Shown piece after piece: positions 32,204 through 43,229 of a stretch of 64,000 bases of DNA. The stretch's first letter is position 1; each line of letters begins with the position of its first letter. The stretch covers positions 6,896-70,895 of the forward strand of contig NZ_VKDF01000006.1 of NCBI RefSeq assembly GCF_007096355.1, read 5' to 3'. The position numbers and the translations under genes are program-made. The notes under the pieces were generated by a model. That model was not told the DNA's origin and searched no databases. It saw only the letters and a program-made list of their open reading frames with translations. Origin of the DNA: Paracoccus sp. M683 (GTDB lineage Bacteria; Pseudomonadota; Alphaproteobacteria; Rhodobacterales; Rhodobacteraceae).

Positions 32204-34179
32204 TCATGGAACTTATCGCGCAGAACATGGCGCCGATCATGTTCGTGTCGCTGATCATCTTTCTGCTGTTCGGCTATCCCGTTGCCTTTGCCCTGGCCGC
32301 GAACGGCCTTCTGTTCTTTGTCATCGGCGTCGAGCTGGCGCCCCTCTCGGACGAGATCAACCTCAGCTGGCCCCTGCTGCGCGCCTTGCCCGAACGCTTT
32401 TTCGGAGGCGTGGTCGCGAATGAGACCTTACTTGCGGTCCCGTTCTTCACCTTCATGGGCATCGTGCTGGAAAAATCCGGCATGGCCGAGGACCTTCTGG
32501 ACACGATCGGCCAACTGTTCGGCCCGATCCGGGGCGGCCTGGCCTATGCGGTGATCATTGTGGGCGCGCTGCTGGCGGCCACCACGGGCGTCGTTGCCGC
32601 CTCGGTTATTGCCATGGGTCTGATCTCGCTGCCGATCATGCTGCGTTACGGCTATGACAGGCGCATCGCATCCGGCGTGATCGCGGCATCAGGGACGCTG
32701 GCGCAGATCATCCCGCCCAGCCTCGTGCTGATCGTTCTGGCCGACCAGCTGGGCCGGTCCGTGGGCGATATGTACAAGGGCGCGCTGATCCCCGGCCTGG
32801 TGCTGACCGGCATCTATATGGGCTATATCTTCGTGATGTCCTTCATCCGCCCGCAGGCGCTGCCTGCGCTGCCGCCCGAGGCACGCACGCTTGGCTCGGG
32901 CGTCACCTCGCTGCTGATCGCCCTGGCGGCTGCCTGTGGCATCGGCTATCTGTCCTGGATGTGGCTGCACCCGACCCAAGGGTCCAATGCCGATATTCTT
33001 GCCGGGGCTATCGCGGTCATCGCGATCTATCTGGTCGCGGTGCTGGACAAGGGGCTGAAGCTGGGGCTGATGTCGCGTCTGGCGCAGCAGGTCATCATCG
33101 TTCTGATCCCGCCGCTGGCACTGATCTTCCTGGTGCTGGGCACGATCTTCCTGGGCATTGCCACCCCGACCGAAGGCGGTGCAATGGGCGCTGTCGGCGC
33201 ATTGATCCTGGCTGCGGCCAAGCGGCGGCTGACCTTCGACGTGGTCAATCAGGCGCTTGCCGCGACGACCCGCCTGTCGGCTTTCGTGATGTTCATCCTG
33301 ATCGGTGCGCGGGTGTTCTCGCTGACCTTCTATGGCGTCAACGGCCACCTGTGGGTCGAGCATCTGCTGACCTCGCTGCCTGGCGGAGAGCTGGGCTTCC
33401 TGATCGCGGTCTCGGTGCTGGTTTTTGTGCTGGCCTTCTTCCTCGATTTCTTCGAACTGGCCTTCATCATCGTGCCACTGCTGGCGCCGGCGGCGGAAAG
33501 CCTGGGCATCGACCTGATCTGGTTTGGCGTCATCCTTGGGGTGAACATGCAGACCAGCTTCATGCATCCGCCCTTTGGCTTTGCGCTGTTCTATCTGCGA
33601 TCGGTCGCGCCCAAGCATGAATATGTCGACCGCCTGACAGGCAAGAAAATGGCGCCGGTCAAGACCAGCCAGATCTATTGGGGTGCGGTGCCCTTCGTGT
33701 TCATCCAGATCGTGATGATCGCGGTCGTGATCGCCTTCCCGCAGATGGTCATGCACTATAAGGGGCCGCCAATCGACACCACCAATACCCGGATCGAGAT
33801 CCCCAACGGCTTTGGCAATCAGGGCGGTTCGGGTGGCGGCTTGGGCGGGGGCCTGGGTGGCCTTGGCGGTTCGCCTTTCGGGGCGCCGGCGGGCGGCGGC
33901 GATGCCGCGGCACCCGGCGGACTGGGCGGCGGCCTTGGTGGCGGTCTGGGGGGCACGCCGAATTTCGGTGGCGCGCCCGCAAACCAGCCTCCGGCGACCG
34001 AGGCCCCTGCGCCTGATGCACCCGCAACTGACGCACCTGCAACTGATGCACCGCCGGCCGGGGATGTTACCCCTGCGGCGGACCCCGTCGACCAGGATGG
34101 CGCACAGGCCGCGCCATCTTCTGGCGGGGGGCTTGGTGGGGCCCTGGGCGGCCCGCCGCCGGGCCTGGGTGGAAACTGA
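32200..34179 (+). CDS. TRAP transporter large permease (DctM family) with Gly-rich C-terminal extension
   Basis: A 659-residue protein. Residues 1 to about 530 form a DctM permease with many helices and the TRAP motif ATPTEGGAMGAVGALILA. After the last helix (FVFIQIVMIAVVIAFPQMV) comes an unusual tail of about 125 residues: glycine/leucine repeats of the GGGLGGGLGG kind, then Pro/Ala/Asp/Thr repeats, then more GGGLGGALGG. Standard DctM proteins are about 430-520 residues and lack it. It follows the small permease by a four-base overlap. The receptor is probably the TakP-like protein encoded convergently at 36343. Confidence 0.9.
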   Translation: MIMELIAQNMAPIMFVSLIIFLLFGYPVAFALAANGLLFFVIGVELAPLSDEINLSWPLLRALPERFFGGVVANETLLAVPFFTFMGIVLEKSGMAEDLLDTIGQLFGPIRGGLAYAVIIVGALLAATTGVVAASVIAMGLISLPIMLRYGYDRRIASGVIAASGTLAQIIPPSLVLIVLADQLGRSVGDMYKGALIPGLVLTGIYMGYIFVMSFIRPQALPALPPEARTLGSGVTSLLIALAAACGIGYLSWMWLHPTQGSNADILAGAIAVIAIYLVAVLDKGLKLGLMSRLAQQVIIVLIPPLALIFLVLGTIFLGIATPTEGGAMGAVGALILAAAKRRLTFDVVNQALAATTRLSAFVMFILIGARVFSLTFYGVNGHLWVEHLLTSLPGGELGFLIAVSVLVFVLAFFLDFFELAFIIVPLLAPAAESLGIDLIWFGVILGVNMQTSFMHPPFGFALFYLRSVAPKHEYVDRLTGKKMAPVKTSQIYWGAVPFVFIQIVMIAVVIAFPQMVMHYKGPPIDTTNTRIEIPNGFGNQGGSGGGLGGGLGGLGGSPFGAPAGGGDAAAPGGLGGGLGGGLGGTPNFGGAPANQPPATEAPAPDAPATDAPATDAPPAGDVTPAADPVDQDGAQAAPSSGGGLGGALGGPPPGLGGN

Positions 34180-34204
34180 TCTGTTGACGAAGGGCCGGAA
34201 TTTC

Positions 34205-34228
34205 TGACGCATTCCGGCATTTGGGACA
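34205..34228 (+). repeat. 24-bp inverted repeat, left copy
   Basis: A 24-base sequence beginning TGACGCATTCCGG and ending TTTGGGACA. Its reverse complement recurs at 36188-36211 with one mismatch (C to A at base 14). The pair brackets the broken AraC gene and the SDR gene. Confidence 0.7.
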
Positions 34229-34277
34229 CGGAAAAGCTTCGACGATTTTTCATCGGGGGCTCCCAGTCGGGGGCCCC

Positions 34278-34943
34278 TCAGTTCATCCTCCGCCAGGCCG
34301 CAGGCGTGACGCCTTCCCAGCCACGAAACGCGCGGTAGAACGAGCCCTTGTCCTGAAATCCCAGCAGGAAGGCGATTTCGTCGATGTGATTGCGTTCGTC
34401 CGCAAGCAGATGTCTCCCCAGTTCCCGCCGTGCTTCATCCACCAGACCGCGATAGCTGGCGCCATGCTCGGCGAGCCGGCGTTGCAGCGAGCGGTCGCTC
34501 ATCCCAAGCTCGCGCGCCACCTCCCCGATCTCCGGCTTGCCGCTGGCGATGCGGCGCTTGATCAGGATCTTGACCTGTTCGGGAAGCGAGGATTGCGCCT
34601 CGATTTCGCCAGGCGAGGCCGTCAGCGATGGGTCCAGAATGGCCAGCAGGTCGGGATTATGTCCCGCAAAGGGCAAGTCAAGATCAACGGCCCGCAGCAC
34701 CAGTGCATTCTGGGCCGAGCCCGTGCGGATCGGGCCATCGAAATAGCTGGAATGCGCCTTGGATACCGGGCCGGGGCGCGTCATCTCGACCCGCAAGGGC
34801 TTGATATGCCGACCGGTGCCGCGCCGACCCAGTTCAAGAAGTGCTGCGAAGGTGACATCGGCGGCGGCATCCGGTTCTGCTTCGGTGGTAAAAAGCCAGC
34901 GCAGCTCGATGCGGCAATGGGCGTCGGTCGCTGGTATCTCGGC
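34278..34943 (-). pseudogene. AraC-family regulator lacking its N-terminal part
   Basis: The open frame reads RIELRWLFTTEAEPDAAADV onward, then LLELGRRGTGRHIKPL, the strand pattern of the Arabinose_bd-type AraC sensor domain. It continues to an intact HTH_18 domain (GEVARELGMSDRSLQRRLAEHGASYRGL...IDEIAFLLGFQDKGSFYRAFRGWEGVTPAAWRRMN). Full-length relatives have about 330 residues; here roughly the first 110 are missing. An in-frame TGA lies at 34944-34946, and no ATG/GTG precedes the homology. An ATG at 34947 with AAGGAAG upstream is in another frame and stops after 37 codons. An internal TTG at 34796 could give a 172-residue DNA-binding fragment. It lies just downstream of the SDR gene on the same strand, consistent with deletion between them. 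Confidence 0.75.
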
Positions 34944-34957
34944 TCATGGCGGCTTCC

Positions 34958-35785
34958 TTACACCTGGCTCTTTATCAGCCGGTCAAAGACGCGATCGCCC
35001 AGCCATTTACGCACCCAGATCATCGGCTTGGCATATTTCCCCGCGACATAGCGGGTTTTCGGCCGGGCTGATTTCACCGCATCACCCACCAGATCGGCAA
35101 TCACCTGCGGATCGGTGCCCTTGCCGTGGCCATAGCTGCGATCCATCGAACCGGCCACGCTTTCCACCATCTTTGCATAGGCGCACTTGGCCGAACGCTT
35201 CCGCAGCCCATGCGAAGCCGCCGCGCCGAATCCGGTCTCGATCATCCCCGGCTCGATCACCACCACGCGGATGCCGAAGGGTTCCAGCTCAAGCCGCAGG
35301 CTGTCTGACCAGCCCTCCAGCGCATGTTTGGTGGCATGATACCAAGCGCCCAGCACTGTATAGACCTTGCCACCCATCGAGGTGATGTTGATGGTCGTGC
35401 CCTTGCCCTTCGCGCGCATGGCCGGCAGCAGAATCTGGGTCAGGCGGGCGGCGCAAAATACATTGACCTCGAACTGATAGCGGGCCTCGTCCAGCGCAAT
35501 CTCCTCGACCGGACCGTAAAGCCCGTATCCGGCATTGTTCACCAGCACATCGACACCGCCGGACCGTTCGGTGATGGTAGCTACCGCCGCCACGATATCG
35601 GCATCCTTCGAGATGTCCATGGCCAGCGGGGCTGCGCCCAATTGCGCCAGATCGGTCATCTTGTCGAGGCCGCGCGCCTCCACATAGGCCTGATAGCCGT
35701 AGGAAATCAGCCGTTTGGCGATGCTTTTGCCCATGCCGGACGAGGCTCCGGTCACAAGGGCGGTCGGTCGGATCTTGCTGTTCAT
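34958..35785 (-). CDS. Short-chain dehydrogenase/reductase
   Basis: A 275-residue classical SDR: cofactor motif TGASSGMG, MDISKDADI, VNNAGYGLYGPVEE, catalytic ITSMGGK...WYHATKHALEG (Ser-Tyr-Lys) and IEPGMIETGF. It is an NAD(P)-dependent oxidoreductase of unknown substrate. GAAGGTG precedes the ATG at 35785. The downstream partner on the strand is a truncated AraC regulator. Both lie inside the 24-bp inverted repeat pair. Confidence 0.9.
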   Translation of the reverse strand: MNSKIRPTALVTGASSGMGKSIAKRLISYGYQAYVEARGLDKMTDLAQLGAAPLAMDISKDADIVAAVATITERSGGVDVLVNNAGYGLYGPVEEIALDEARYQFEVNVFCAARLTQILLPAMRAKGKGTTINITSMGGKVYTVLGAWYHATKHALEGWSDSLRLELEPFGIRVVVIEPGMIETGFGAAASHGLRKRSAKCAYAKMVESVAGSMDRSYGHGKGTDPQVIADLVGDAVKSARPKTRYVAGKYAKPMIWVRKWLGDRVFDRLIKSQV

Positions 35786-36064
35786 GTCGCACCTTCGCAT
35801 TTGCAATGGTGACCAATTAGTTCCTGTCTGCTGCCAGATCATTGGCGGGTTGCGCCAACCGGGTGGGGAAATACGCCAAAGCATGAAGGGCAGATTTGGG
35901 CTTTCGCGCCGCTAACGAAAGCTCGGTTGGGCCGGAAATCTTGCCGAAAGCCAAATCCCTCTGACTCGCCTGTACACGGTGTCGGTCCTGCAAAGACCGC
36001 TACCGGGCCAATGGATGCCTTGGCCATTTCTGACGAAAACGAAATCCCGAGATGGTTTTTCTGC

Positions 36065-36092
36065 AATGCGTTGCCGAGAATGCGTTGCCGAG
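36065..36092 (+). repeat. Tandem duplication of 14 bp
   Basis: AATGCGTTGCCGAG occurs twice in direct succession (36065-36078 and 36079-36092). It is probably a replication-slippage duplication. Confidence 0.6.
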
Positions 36093-36150
36093 AGACAATT
36101 CTCCCGCGCGGCTCCTGAAGGCTCGCTGAAAAAGGTTAAGAAAAAACAAA

Positions 36151-36178
36151 CGCCTGCCGAGAAAAATCTCGGCAGGCG
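36151..36178 (-). terminator. Strong Rho-independent terminator
   Basis: On the minus strand CGCCTGCCGAGA and TCTCGGCAGGCG form a perfect 12-bp stem with a four-base loop, followed by TTTGTTTTTTC. It is the second hairpin beyond takP and lies just inside the inverted repeat, so it may stop readthrough into the SDR gene. Confidence 0.8.
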
Positions 36179-36187
36179 CGACGAGCA

Positions 36188-36211
36188 TGTCCCAAATTCC
36201 GGAATGCGTCA
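36188..36211 (-). repeat. 24-bp inverted repeat, right copy
   Basis: Reverse complement of the sequence at 34205-34228 with one mismatch; it begins TGTCCCAAATTCCGG and ends GCGTCA. No transposase lies between the copies and no clear target duplication is seen. Confidence 0.7.
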
Positions 36212-36289
36212 CGGGTTTTCCCGACCCTTTTGATTTGACGCGGGATCGGGCCGCAAGCCTGCCGGCTCGCCACCCGTCGATACAATGCA

Positions 36290-36322
36290 AAGGGCCGCCG
36301 CGATACAATCGCAGCGGCCCTT
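36290..36322 (-). terminator. takP terminator
   Basis: AAGGGCCGC and GCGGCCCTT pair around a 15-base loop; on the minus strand TTTGCATTG follows. It lies 20 bases beyond the takP stop. Confidence 0.65.
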
Positions 36323-36342
36323 CGGTTCTGCGAGACCCTGGC

Positions 36343-37809
<1,467 letters not shown>

Positions 37810-39240
37810 GTGACCGATACAAAATGGCGACCGGATTTGTCCATGCGCGAGGGGCCCAAGTTCAGGGCGCTTGCAACGGCGATCCGCGAGGCCGTGCATT
37901 CGGGTGACTTGCCGCCCGGTACTCGGCTGCCCGCCATGCGTGATCTGGCATGGAGTCTGGGCATGACGCCGGGCACCGTCGCGCGCGCCTATCAGATTGC
38001 GGCGGCCGAGGGTGCGATCGACAGCCATGTCGGCCGCGGCAGTTTCGTGACCCAGCCAGATGCCGCACCGGGCCTGATTCAACCCCTGATAGACAGCGCA
38101 GGTTCGGGCCATGAAGGCCCCGCCGATCTGCGCAGCCCGCAACTGCCCGATCTTGGTCAAACGGCCGCCATCGCCACCGCAATGCACGAGGCGGCTGAAC
38201 AGACAGGGGCGGATCTGCTGAACTATCCGCCGCTTGCGGGCGATCTGGCATGCCGTCAGGCCCTGCTGGATTGGCTGGGTCAGGAAGCAACCGGCAATGC
38301 CGGGCCTGATGACATGGTCCTGACCCATGGCGGCCAAAGCGCGATCCTGCTGATCCTGTCCATCTGCTTGGTCGGAGAACGTCCTCGCGTCATGGCCGAA
38401 GGTCTATCCTATCCGGGTTTGCGACATGCCGCCCGGCTGCTGCGGGCCGATATCGCGCCGGTCGCGCAGGACACTCAGGGCATGTTGCCCGAACATATGG
38501 ACCGTGTCGCGCGCCATTCCGGGGCGCGGCTGGTTTTCCTGACCCCTTCCGCGCAAAATCCGACGGCGGGGATGATGACAACCGAACGCCGAGAGGCGCT
38601 GATCCGGGTTGCCCGCCATCATGATTTGCAAATCATCGAGGATGAAAGCTATTCCAACCGCCCCGGCAGCCTGCGCGCCCCCGATGCGGAACCCGCCCTG
38701 CGGATGCTGGCACCCGAGCGCGTCTGGCAGATCGCGGGCCTGTCCAAGATCCTGTCGGCCGGGCTGCGTTTCGGCGCGTTGATCTGCCCCAGCCACCGCG
38801 CCGCAATCGCCCGCCTGGCCGCGCAGCACAGCTATTTCGGTCTGTCCCGGCCGCTGACGCTGACGGTGACCCGGTTGCTTAACGATCCGCAATCACAGCG
38901 CCTGGCCGGCGCCGTCATGACCGAATTCGTCTCGCGGGCGGCGATTGCGCGCAGGATCCTGCCCGCGGACCGGTTGACCACGCAGCCGGCCTTGCCCTTT
39001 GTCTGGTTGACCCTGCCGGCCGGCTGGCGCGCCTCGCGTTTCGCGCAGGCCGCAGCCGCGCAGGGCGTGCTGGTACGCCCCGCGGATGAATTTGCTGCCG
39101 TATCAGGGACGGCGCAACCTGCTGCGAATGCGGTCAGGATCGCGCTGGCGGGCAATCTGTCACATCAGGCGCTGGCCGATGCCCTATGGACCCTGCGACG
39201 GCTTTACGACACGCCGCAGGGCGAGGATATGGTGGTCTAG
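37810..39240 (+). CDS. MocR/GntR-type regulator with aminotransferase-like domain
   Basis: A 476-residue protein: N-terminal GntR winged helix (FRALATAIREAVHSGDLPPGTRLPAMRDLAWSLGMTPGTVARAYQIAAAEGAIDSHVGRGSFV), a linker, then a fold-type I PLP domain with HGGQSAILLIL, FLTPSAQNPTAG, IIEDESYSNRPG and the PLP Lys in GLSKILSAGLRFG. MocR proteins sense amino compounds or PLP. The GTG at 37810 follows GAGGA. Its neighbours (takP divergent, enolase convergent with three bases between) do not reveal a target; takP is the simplest guess. Confidence 0.88.
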   Translation: MTDTKWRPDLSMREGPKFRALATAIREAVHSGDLPPGTRLPAMRDLAWSLGMTPGTVARAYQIAAAEGAIDSHVGRGSFVTQPDAAPGLIQPLIDSAGSGHEGPADLRSPQLPDLGQTAAIATAMHEAAEQTGADLLNYPPLAGDLACRQALLDWLGQEATGNAGPDDMVLTHGGQSAILLILSICLVGERPRVMAEGLSYPGLRHAARLLRADIAPVAQDTQGMLPEHMDRVARHSGARLVFLTPSAQNPTAGMMTTERREALIRVARHHDLQIIEDESYSNRPGSLRAPDAEPALRMLAPERVWQIAGLSKILSAGLRFGALICPSHRAAIARLAAQHSYFGLSRPLTLTVTRLLNDPQSQRLAGAVMTEFVSRAAIARRILPADRLTTQPALPFVWLTLPAGWRASRFAQAAAAQGVLVRPADEFAAVSGTAQPAANAVRIALAGNLSHQALADALWTLRRLYDTPQGEDMVV

Positions 39241-39243
39241 GGA

Positions 39244-40542
<1,299 letters not shown>

Positions 40543-40589
40543 TTAGCGCCTTAATAGCGACGCCGCGTCACAGGCGAAAGGCGCAATTT

Positions 40590-41276
40590 TCAGGCGATCT
40601 CGATATCGGCCCAGATCGGCAGATGATCGGATGCATCCCGCGCAGGCGCCTCGCGAAACACGCCCATGTCATGCAAGGCCAGACCGCGGCTCAGCGCCAT
40701 CCGATCCAGGCGCAGTTGCGGGATCGGCGCCGGATAGGACGGACCCGGCGCCACGACACGATAACCGGTCAGCGGCTCCAGTCCCAGATCGTCGCGCCAT
40801 TCATTGAAATCCCCCATCATCGCCACCGGCCCGCTGCCAATCCGCGCCGCTTGCGCCGCGATCCGTGCCAGTTGCAACCGCCGCGAGGACCGCGCCAGCC
40901 CCAGATGCACGCCGATCACCGTCAGCCCCGGCAGGCGCAAGGCCAGCGCCCCGCGCGGCTCCAGCCCCGGCAGCGGCAGGCGGCGCAGTTGCGCGACCGC
41001 GGCCAGATCCGGCCGCATCAGAATTGTCTGCCCGTGCCAGCCAAGCGAACTTTCACTGGTTCGCCCGGTGATATCGACGGGCAACAGCCCCGTCATATCC
41101 TCGATCAGCGCCCGTGGCAGCGCCTCGGGTCGCGCCCCGAAACGGAAATCGACCTCTTGCAGCGCGATGATGTCGGGCTGCAAGGCGGCAATGACGGCCA
41201 GATTCCGCTCGGGCGCATGCGGTCCCACAATTCCACGACATTTATGCAGATTATAGCTGGCCAGCCTCAGTCTCAC
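40590..41276 (-). CDS. Endonuclease/exonuclease/phosphatase (EEP) family hydrolase
   Basis: A 228-residue protein with the EEP motifs LASYNLHKCRGIVG, IIALQEVDFRFG, HLGLARSSRRLQLARI, MMGDFNEWRDD and a terminal SDHLPIWA (Asp-His pair). Members cleave phosphodiester or phosphate bonds in nucleic acids or lipids; this compact type is often annotated only as EEP hydrolase. The GTG at 41276 is chosen because GAGG lies just upstream and the fold begins at once. Confidence 0.85.
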   Translation of the reverse strand: MRLRLASYNLHKCRGIVGPHAPERNLAVIAALQPDIIALQEVDFRFGARPEALPRALIEDMTGLLPVDITGRTSESSLGWHGQTILMRPDLAAVAQLRRLPLPGLEPRGALALRLPGLTVIGVHLGLARSSRRLQLARIAAQAARIGSGPVAMMGDFNEWRDDLGLEPLTGYRVVAPGPSYPAPIPQLRLDRMALSRGLALHDMGVFREAPARDASDHLPIWADIEIA

Positions 41277-41284
41277 GCTGCCTC

Positions 41285-41337
41285 TTTCTTCTTCACCGAA
41301 ATATCCTCGGGGGGTCCGGGGGGCGAAGCGCCCCCGG
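41285..41337 (+). repeat. Dispersed intergenic element, copy 2
   Basis: The core TTTCTTCTTCACCGAAATAT (41285-41306) is followed by a G-run and the hairpin around GGGGGCG-AAG-CGCCCCC (41317-41337). It fills the gap between selO and the EEP gene; read on the minus strand, the hairpin may terminate selO and the purine-rich core supplies the EEP ribosome binding site. Confidence 0.6.
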
Positions 41338-41345
41338 CGCAACGG

Positions 41346-42746
41346 TCAGGTTCCACAGAATGTGCGGCGAACGATCTCGTCAGGCAAGGGACCGAGCGCC
41401 AGATCACGCCATTCCCCGCGATCCTCACGCGGATGCGTCACCGCATCCAGCAATTGCCCGAACGGCGCCAGATCGCCCGAAACGCCAGCCGCGATGGCCT
41501 GTTCGATCCGATGATTGCGTGGAATGCGGCGCGGGTTGGCATGGGCCATCATCTCTGAATCCGGCTCGCGCGCCTGCCAGTCGCGGGTCCAGGCATCGAA
41601 ACCGGCCGGATCGGCAAACTCGGTCCGCGCGCTGCCATCGGACAGACCGGCAAAGACACGGGTAAAATCCGCCCCTTGCTGCGCCATCAGCGTCAGCAGC
41701 CGCTCGATCAACTGGCGGTCCTCGGGATGTGCGTCGATCCCCAGCTTTTCGCCGAAGCGGCGCAGCCAGGCCGCCTGATAAAGCGCGGGGAAGGCATGGA
41801 CGGATCTGGTGGCGGCCTCGATTGCGGCCTCGCGCTCGCCCATCAGGGGGATCAGGCAGGTGGCCAGCTGCGCCAGGTTCCAGACCGCGATCTGCGGCTG
41901 TTCGGACCAGCGATAGCGACCCATCTGGTCGATCGAGGAAAACACCGCATCCGGGTGATAGGCATCCATGAAGGCGCAGGGGCCATAGTCGATCGTCTCG
42001 CCCGAGACAGCCATGTTGTCCGTATTCATCACCCCGTGGATAAAGCCAAGCGCCATCCAGGCTGCGATGGTTTCGGCCTGCCGGGCAATCACCCCATCCA
42101 GCAATGACAGTGGCCCGTTGGCATGTGGATAGTGCCGTGCGATCACGTGATCGGCCAGCGCCCGCAAGGCCTCGATATTCCCGCGCACGGCAAAATATTC
42201 GAAGGTGCCCACGCGGATGTGGCTGCTGGCCACGCGGGTCAGCACCGCGCCTGGCAGGCCGGTTTCGCGTTGCACCACCTCGCCTGTGGCGACGGCGGCC
42301 AGTGACCGGGTCGTGGGCACGCCCATCGCCGCCATGAACTCGCTGACCAGATATTCGCGCAGCACCGGTCCCAACCACGCCCGGCCGTCACCGCGCCGCG
42401 AAAACGGGGTCGGCCCCGAGCCCTTGAGCTGGATGTCAAAGCGCAAGCCGTCGGGCGCAACCACCTCGCCCAGCAGCACCGCGCGGCCGTCGCCCAGCTG
42501 TGGCACAAAGCCGCCAAACTGATGCCCGGCATAGGCCATGGCAATCGGCTCGGCGCCTGCGGGCATGGCATTGCCGGCCAGCATGGCAAGCCCATCAGGG
42601 CTGCTCAGCCAATCCGTATCCAGCCCCAGACGGGCCGCCAGCGGTGCGTTCAGCGCCAGCAACCGGGCATCGCTGACCGGTGTGGGCGGCGTTCGGGTAT
42701 AGAAATCGGCGGGCAGGCGGGCATAGCTGTTGTCGAAATGGATCAT
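41346..42746 (-). CDS. selO: Protein adenylyltransferase SelO (YdiU/UPF0061)
   Basis: A 466-residue pseudokinase-fold AMPylase. It starts [13 protein letters not shown], followed by [22 protein letters not shown] (nucleotide loop), [54 protein letters not shown] (inverted catalytic and metal residues) and a C-terminal FCGT. SelO transfers AMP to Ser/Thr/Tyr on redox-related proteins; the penultimate Cys replaces the selenocysteine of eukaryotic forms. At 466 residues it is slightly shorter than E. coli YdiU. It stands alone. Confidence 0.95.
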   Translation of the reverse strand: MIHFDNSYARLPADFYTRTPPTPVSDARLLALNAPLAARLGLDTDWLSSPDGLAMLAGNAMPAGAEPIAMAYAGHQFGGFVPQLGDGRAVLLGEVVAPDGLRFDIQLKGSGPTPFSRRGDGRAWLGPVLREYLVSEFMAAMGVPTTRSLAAVATGEVVQRETGLPGAVLTRVASSHIRVGTFEYFAVRGNIEALRALADHVIARHYPHANGPLSLLDGVIARQAETIAAWMALGFIHGVMNTDNMAVSGETIDYGPCAFMDAYHPDAVFSSIDQMGRYRWSEQPQIAVWNLAQLATCLIPLMGEREAAIEAATRSVHAFPALYQAAWLRRFGEKLGIDAHPEDRQLIERLLTLMAQQGADFTRVFAGLSDGSARTEFADPAGFDAWTRDWQAREPDSEMMAHANPRRIPRNHRIEQAIAAGVSGDLAPFGQLLDAVTHPREDRGEWRDLALGPLPDEIVRRTFCGT

Positions 42747-42827
42747 GGCGGCCTCCTGCCACTAATCTAGCCAGCATTAGCGGGATTTTAAGGGGTGCTG
42801 CGACATCCGCCCGAAACTCTCGCCGGT

Positions 42828-43229
42828 TCAGCCTGCGATCCGCCCCGGCGGGCAGGGACTCAGCCGCTGCGGCTGGTCAGCCGCAACGCCCAGCTCGGTG
42901 CAGTTTCGGGCGTCGGTCGTCAAAGCGGGCGTCATATCGCACAGACGCCAGCCGCCACCCGTCGCCCCGCTGGCGGCGATCAGCAACTGTGGCTGTGGCG
43001 GCAGATCCGGCCTCCAGACCCACCACCCATTCCGCAACACCGCGCCGGGGCCGGGATCCATGCCGGCGCCCGATCCCTTGACGGCGGCCTCGGTCAGAAC
43101 CAGCGCGCCATCGCGGATCGCCCAAGCTTCCCGCCAGCCGGTCCGTTCGACCGAATGGGTCCATTCCAGAGTGAAACCCGGCCCTGACAGGGCCAGGGTC
43201 AGGGCGCCGGCAAGCAGGCAGCCGCTCAT
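42828..43229 (-). CDS. DUF1850 protein of a TAXI-TRAP operon
   Basis: A 133-residue secreted protein with a short signal sequence and the DUF1850 pattern FTLEWTHSVERTGWREAW, VKGSGAGMDPGPGAVLRNGWWVWRPDLP and a late Cys pair. DUF1850 genes are regularly found with TAXI-TRAP fused permeases and may be accessory subunits; no role is proven. Its start overlaps the permease stop by four bases. Confidence 0.85.
   Translation of the reverse strand: MSGCLLAGALTLALSGPGFTLEWTHSVERTGWREAWAIRDGALVLTEAAVKGSGAGMDPGPGAVLRNGWWVWRPDLPPQPQLLIAASGATGGGWRLCDMTPALTTDARNCTELGVAADQPQRLSPCPPGRIAG

Larger units (their letters stand above)
35786..36342. other. Intergenic region with repeats and two minus-strand terminators
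   Basis: This 557-base stretch separates the SDR start from the takP stop. No coding signal is seen. It contains a tandem 14-bp repeat (36065-36092), a strong minus-strand terminator (36151-36178), the right copy of the 24-bp inverted repeat (36188-36211) and a second hairpin terminator (36290-36322). The SDR promoter should lie in 35786-35900. Confidence 0.6.

Noticed and set aside
34837..34947. ATG at 34947 with good ribosome site as the true AraC start followed by a sequencing frameshift
   Set aside because: Correcting the frame would still leave about 110 N-terminal residues missing, so deletion explains the gene better than a single frameshift.
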